Shown here one piece after another: positions 7,346 through 9,791 of a stretch of DNA of 9,791 bases. The position numbers were made by a program, and so were the translations under genes. The stretch is from Bacteroidia bacterium (GTDB taxonomy: Bacteria; Bacteroidota; Bacteroidia; JABEUT01). The first letter of the stretch is position 1. Each line of letters starts with the position of its first letter. The DNA lies in contig JABEUT010000091.1 of NCBI GenBank assembly GCA_013044305.1, positions 1-9,791 on the forward strand. Direction: 5' to 3'. The notes below the pieces were generated by a model. That model was not told the origin of the DNA and did no database searches. It was given only the letters and a program-made list of their open reading frames with translations.

Positions 7346-7355
7346 TAGCTTCGCA
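7346..7355 (+). promoter_or_regulatory. Candidate -7 promoter element for the acyltransferase pair
   Basis: TAGCTTCGCA resembles the extended Bacteroidota -7 pattern TAnnTTTGCA with one change (C for T). It lies 16-25 bp before the GTG start, so transcription would begin only a few bases upstream of the start codon. I see no good TTG about 19-21 nt further upstream, so the promoter is only half supported. Confidence 0.35.
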
Positions 7356-7370
7356 TTCAAAATTACGGCC

Positions 7371-8210
7371 GTGGCAAAAAAGTGGATAGATGTAAATGAA
7401 CTTATCCGGAACAAAGCTCCCGGTCTGCACAAATTCCTGCCCGGCTTCCTGATACGCTACGCAAAAAAATTGCTGCACGAAGACGAGATAAACGCCATCA
7501 TCAACAACCACTCAAGCGAAAAAGGGATTGAATTTGCAAACTCGGTTTTAATTGAATTGGGCGCCAACGCCGTTCCTTCGGGGCTGAACAACATACCCCT
7601 TACAGGCGGCTGCCTGCTTGCCTGCAACCATCCTCTGGGAGGGCTGGACGGCATTGCCATCATCAGCGCCATAGGCAGGGTGCGAACCGATATAAAGTTT
7701 TTTGTGAACGAAATACTGCTTGAGCTGAAAAACCTCGACAATATCTTTTTGCCTGTAAACATTTACGGACACAACTCGCGGCAGGCGCTCATGGAATTGA
7801 ACAACATCCTGCAAACCGACATGGCCATACCGATATTCCCGGCGGGACTGGTGTCACGCCGCCAGCCGGACGGCTCCATACGCGACCTGCCCTGGAAAAA
7901 AAGCTTTATAACACAGGCGCGCCGCTACCACAGGGACATTATACCGGTATGGGTGGAAGGCAGAAATTCCGATTTTTTTTACAACTTTGCCCGGCGCAGA
8001 AAGAGCCTCGGAATAAAAGCGAACATTGAAATGCTCTACCTGCCCGATGAAATGTTCAGTCAGAAAGGGAAAAATATAGAAATATACTTCGGCAAACCCG
8101 TACCTTGGTCTTCCTTCGGCGATAACCATACAGATGAAGAGTGGGCGCGCAAATTTCAGGACGAACTGTACAGAAGAAAAACCGGTGTGGTAAACGGATT
8201 TACAATATGA
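7371..8210 (+). CDS. LPLAT-family O-acyltransferase, GlsA-like (glycerol acyltransferase fold)
   Basis: A 279-residue member of the lysophospholipid/glycerol-3-phosphate acyltransferase (LPLAT) superfamily, which transfers acyl groups to lipid hydroxyls at the membrane. The acyltransferase block begins with LLACNHPLGGLDG (82-94), where His87 and Asp93 fit the catalytic pair; the spacing is H-x5-D, one residue longer than the classical H-x4-D. FPAGLVSRR (156-164) corresponds to the substrate-binding F-P-x-G block, followed by WKKSFITQARRY and IIPVWVEGRNS (190-200). There is no obvious signal peptide or strong membrane segment. The start is a GTG; the next in-frame ATG lies far inside (residue 141) and would remove the active site. 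The GNAT acyltransferase 56 bp downstream suggests a GlsA-type role, O-acylation of an N-acyl amino acid lipid. A phospholipid acyltransferase role (PlsC-like) remains possible. Confidence 0.85.
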   Translation: MAKKWIDVNELIRNKAPGLHKFLPGFLIRYAKKLLHEDEINAIINNHSSEKGIEFANSVLIELGANAVPSGLNNIPLTGGCLLACNHPLGGLDGIAIISAIGRVRTDIKFFVNEILLELKNLDNIFLPVNIYGHNSRQALMELNNILQTDMAIPIFPAGLVSRRQPDGSIRDLPWKKSFITQARRYHRDIIPVWVEGRNSDFFYNFARRRKSLGIKANIEMLYLPDEMFSQKGKNIEIYFGKPVPWSSFGDNHTDEEWARKFQDELYRRKTGVVNGFTI

Positions 8211-8236
8211 GCAGGCAAATAATACTAAACCAATAA

Positions 8237-8252
8237 CCGCTTTCCGCTTTCC
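8237..8252 (+). repeat. Short tandem repeat in the acyltransferase spacer
   Basis: The 7-mer CCGCTTT occurs twice back to back, followed by a further CC, within the 56-bp gap between the two acyltransferase genes. It lies 14 bp before the second gene's ATG. The gap has no terminator-like hairpin, so the two genes are probably co-transcribed. The repeat may be chance. Confidence 0.35.
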
Positions 8253-8266
8253 TATAAATTCCGAAT

Positions 8267-9214
8267 ATGAGAATGAAACCCCTTATACCGCATGTGCCGC
8301 ACGATGTGCTGGCCAGCGAGCTTACCCGCGATAAGTTTGTAAGGAACACCAATTATGGAAAAAACGAAATATACATTGTTACCTGGCACAACGCCCCCAA
8401 TGTGGTAAAGGAAATAGGCAGGCTGCGCGAACTCACCTTCCGTGTTGCCGGCGGCGGTACAGGCAAACCGCTCGACCTCGATGAATTCGACACCTGCGAA
8501 ATACCTTACAGGCAACTTATCGTATGGAACCCCGAAGACAAACAGATTGTAGGCTCGTACCGTTTCATGCGTTGCAAAGACGCCATGATAAAAAACGACA
8601 TATTGCAGCTTGCCACTGTGGAGCTCTTCGATTTCAGCAACCGGTTCGTGCGCGATTACATTCCTTATACCATAGAGCTGGGCAGGTCGTTCGTGCAGCC
8701 CGATTACCAGCCCTCTTCCGAAAACAGGAAGGGCCTCTTTTCGCTCGACAACCTGTGGGACGGGCTTGGAGCGCTTGTGGTGGACAACCCCGATATGAAG
8801 TACCTCTTCGGCAAAGTTACCATGTACCGCGATTTTAACCTCAAGGCGCGCGATATGATCCTTTACTTTATGAAGCACTACTTCCCCGACAAGGACAACC
8901 TGGTTGTGCCCATCGACCCGCTCGAATTAAGTTACGATATGCGCGGGTTCGCCGCCATGCTGAAAGGGAAGGACTACAAAAGCGGCCATACCATGCTCAA
9001 CCAGCTTGTGCGCGATGCAGGCGAAAATATTCCGCCGCTCATCAACTCATACATGAACCTTTCCTCCACCATGAAAACCTTTGGCACCTCGCTCAACCCC
9101 GAATTCGGCGATGTGGAGGAAACGGGTATACTCATAACCATTGGCGACATTTACGACACCAAAAAGGAGAGGCACATAGACTCCTACCTGCGCGAGAAAA
9201 AAGGGTTGCATTGA
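8267..9214 (+). CDS. GNAT/OlsB-like N-acyltransferase, GlsB-like (often annotated hemolysin)
   Basis: A 315-residue protein of the OlsB/hemolysin-type GNAT family, which transfers a 3-hydroxyacyl chain from acyl-ACP to the amino group of an amino acid such as ornithine or glycine. Family-like features are the early block IGRLRELTFRVAGGGTG (50-66), the acidic LDLDEFDTCEIPYRQLIVW (69-87), IVGSYRFMR (94-102), and YTIELGRSFVQPDYQ (134-148), where the LGRSFV and QP residues are strongly typical. VVPIDPLELSYD (213-224) and the C-terminal half probably shape the acyl-ACP site. With the LPLAT gene just upstream it matches the GlsB/GlsA arrangement that makes N-acyl glycine (commendamide-like) and diacyl glycine lipids in Bacteroides. 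Substrate is inferred from relatives; ornithine or serine-glycine lipids are alternatives. The start ATG AGA ATG leaves a second ATG two codons in as a possible start. Confidence 0.87.
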   Translation: MRMKPLIPHVPHDVLASELTRDKFVRNTNYGKNEIYIVTWHNAPNVVKEIGRLRELTFRVAGGGTGKPLDLDEFDTCEIPYRQLIVWNPEDKQIVGSYRFMRCKDAMIKNDILQLATVELFDFSNRFVRDYIPYTIELGRSFVQPDYQPSSENRKGLFSLDNLWDGLGALVVDNPDMKYLFGKVTMYRDFNLKARDMILYFMKHYFPDKDNLVVPIDPLELSYDMRGFAAMLKGKDYKSGHTMLNQLVRDAGENIPPLINSYMNLSSTMKTFGTSLNPEFGDVEETGILITIGDIYDTKKERHIDSYLREKKGLH

Positions 9215-9217
9215 AAC

Positions 9218-9247
9218 CCTGCCGCCAAAAAATGTGCAGGCCTTTTT
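9218..9247 (+). terminator. Weak candidate terminator after the acyltransferase pair
   Basis: CCTGC (9218-9222) can pair with GCAGG (9236-9240) across a 13-nt loop, followed by CC and five T residues. It begins 3 bp after the GNAT stop codon and lies in the 32-bp gap between the convergent genes. The stem is short and the loop long, so this is only suggestive; the T-run touches the end of surE. Confidence 0.25.
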
Positions 9248-9791
9248 CAAAAGGAGATGTTCAGCTCCCTAACTTTTTTCAGTTCCTTATAGTCGGTCAT
9301 GTCGGCATGAATGGGTACCACCGAAACGTAATTGTTCTCCAGCGCCCACAGATCGGTATCTGTTTTGCGCTTCTCAAAATTCTCAAACGTGCCGGTAAGC
9401 CATAGGTATTCCAGCCCTTTGTCGCCTTTATGCTCTTCATAAAATTCCTTCCAGTTGCCATGGCCCTGCCTGCATATATGCACGCCCTTTATTTTGCCTA
9501 ATGGCACATCGGGTATGTTCACGTTAAGGCACAACCGGCTGTCGGCTTTTATTTGCAACAGCTTTTTTATCAGCGTTCCGGTTACATGGCGGGCAGCTGT
9601 AAGATCGGCGCCAATATTGTTATTGCACAGGCTTATTCCTGCCGACGGGATCCTTTCCAAAGCCCCTTCCAATGCCGCCGACATGGTTCCGGAATAAATA
9701 ACGTTAATGGAAGTATTGCTTCCGTGGTTGATGCCCGACAGGCACAGGTCGGGTTTCTCATCGAGCAGATGATAGATGGCAACCTTAACGC
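9247..9791 (-). CDS. surE: 5'/3'-nucleotidase SurE, C-terminal part (runs off window)
   Basis: SurE is a metal-dependent phosphatase acting on nucleoside 5'- and 3'-monophosphates, and in some species on polyphosphate, in the cytoplasm. About 180 residues are present; the start and the N-terminal DDG metal site lie beyond 9791. Translation by eye just inside the edge gives AIYHLLDEKPDLCLSGINHG and then SNTSINVIYSGTMSAALEGA. The SGINHGSN block, whose asparagine binds metal, and the YSGTMSAA-EG block are diagnostic. LCLNVNIPD and the late D-TDLWALENNYVSVVPIHADMT region are also typical of the SurE fold. It ends with TGA at 9249-9247, facing the GNAT gene across a 32-bp gap. Nothing in the visible part looks degraded. 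An ATG at 9684 is internal and is not the real start. Confidence 0.95.
   Translation of the reverse strand, partial: VKVAIYHLLDEKPDLCLSGINHGSNTSINVIYSGTMSAALEGALERIPSAGISLCNNNIGADLTAARHVTGTLIKKLLQIKADSRLCLNVNIPDVPLGKIKGVHICRQGHGNWKEFYEEHKGDKGLEYLWLTGTFENFEKRKTDTDLWALENNYVSVVPIHADMTDYKELKKVRELNISF

Larger units (their letters stand above)
6924..7370. other. Divergent intergenic region between mraZ and the acyltransferase pair
   Basis: These 447 bp separate the leftward dcw operon from the rightward acyltransferase genes. They hold the MraZ boxes, a 20-bp palindrome and a candidate -7 element, described separately. Between about 7090 and 7340 I see no convincing gene, tRNA or riboswitch. A 95-codon open frame at 7026-7313 has low-complexity, non-family-like sequence and no start signal, so I treat this part as non-coding. 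Confidence 0.6.

Noticed and set aside
8252..8878. Minus-strand open frame (208 codons) opposite the GNAT gene.
   Set aside because: Fully antisense to a well-supported GNAT gene, with no recognisable domain and no matching promoter or neighbour.
9241..9254. CCTTTTTCAAAAGG inverted repeat as a bidirectional terminator.
   Set aside because: The loop would be only 2 nt, the stem is mostly A-T, and it lies inside the end of surE.

Overview
The window reads as chromosomal DNA of a member of the Bacteroidota, most likely near Bacteroidales. The signs are the gene order mraZ-rsmH-ftsL-ftsI-murE-mraY-murD, an MraY with a long extra loop, a FtsI with a C-terminal PASTA domain, a short FtsL-like protein of the Bacteroidota type, near absence of Shine-Dalgarno sequences, and a GlsA/GlsB-like aminolipid acyltransferase pair next door. 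I see no mobile element, tRNA, rRNA, CRISPR array or clear sign of horizontal transfer.

Minus strand, 6923 down to 1: the start of the division and cell wall (dcw) operon. MraZ (regulator), RsmH (16S rRNA methyltransferase), an FtsL-like division protein, FtsI (septal transpeptidase), MurE, MraY and the first 97 codons of MurD follow with essentially no intergenic DNA. Two junctions overlap by 11 nt, three are TGATG stop/start overlaps and the last has a 1-nt gap. MurE, MurD and MraY make the lipid-linked peptidoglycan precursor; FtsI, probably with FtsL, uses it at the septum. MurE carries the DNPR signature of meso-diaminopimelate-adding enzymes.

6924-7370 is a 447-bp divergent intergenic region. 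Next to mraZ it holds three 10-bp tandem units that match the known MraZ operator pattern. Further upstream is an almost perfect 20-bp palindrome of unknown role, and just before the rightward genes a Bacteroidota-like -7 promoter element.

Plus strand, 7371-9214: two acyltransferase genes, an LPLAT-family O-acyltransferase and a GNAT/OlsB-like N-acyltransferase. Together they resemble GlsA and GlsB, which make N-acyl and N,O-diacyl glycine (or related amino acid) lipids in Bacteroidota. Minus strand, 9791-9247: the C-terminal 180 residues of SurE, a survival nucleotidase, convergent with the acyltransferase pair.

Most of the window is conserved core-genome content rather than a novel system. 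The points most worth a second look are the clean MraZ operator, the glycine-lipid-like gene pair divergent from the division operon, and the uncharacterised palindrome between them.
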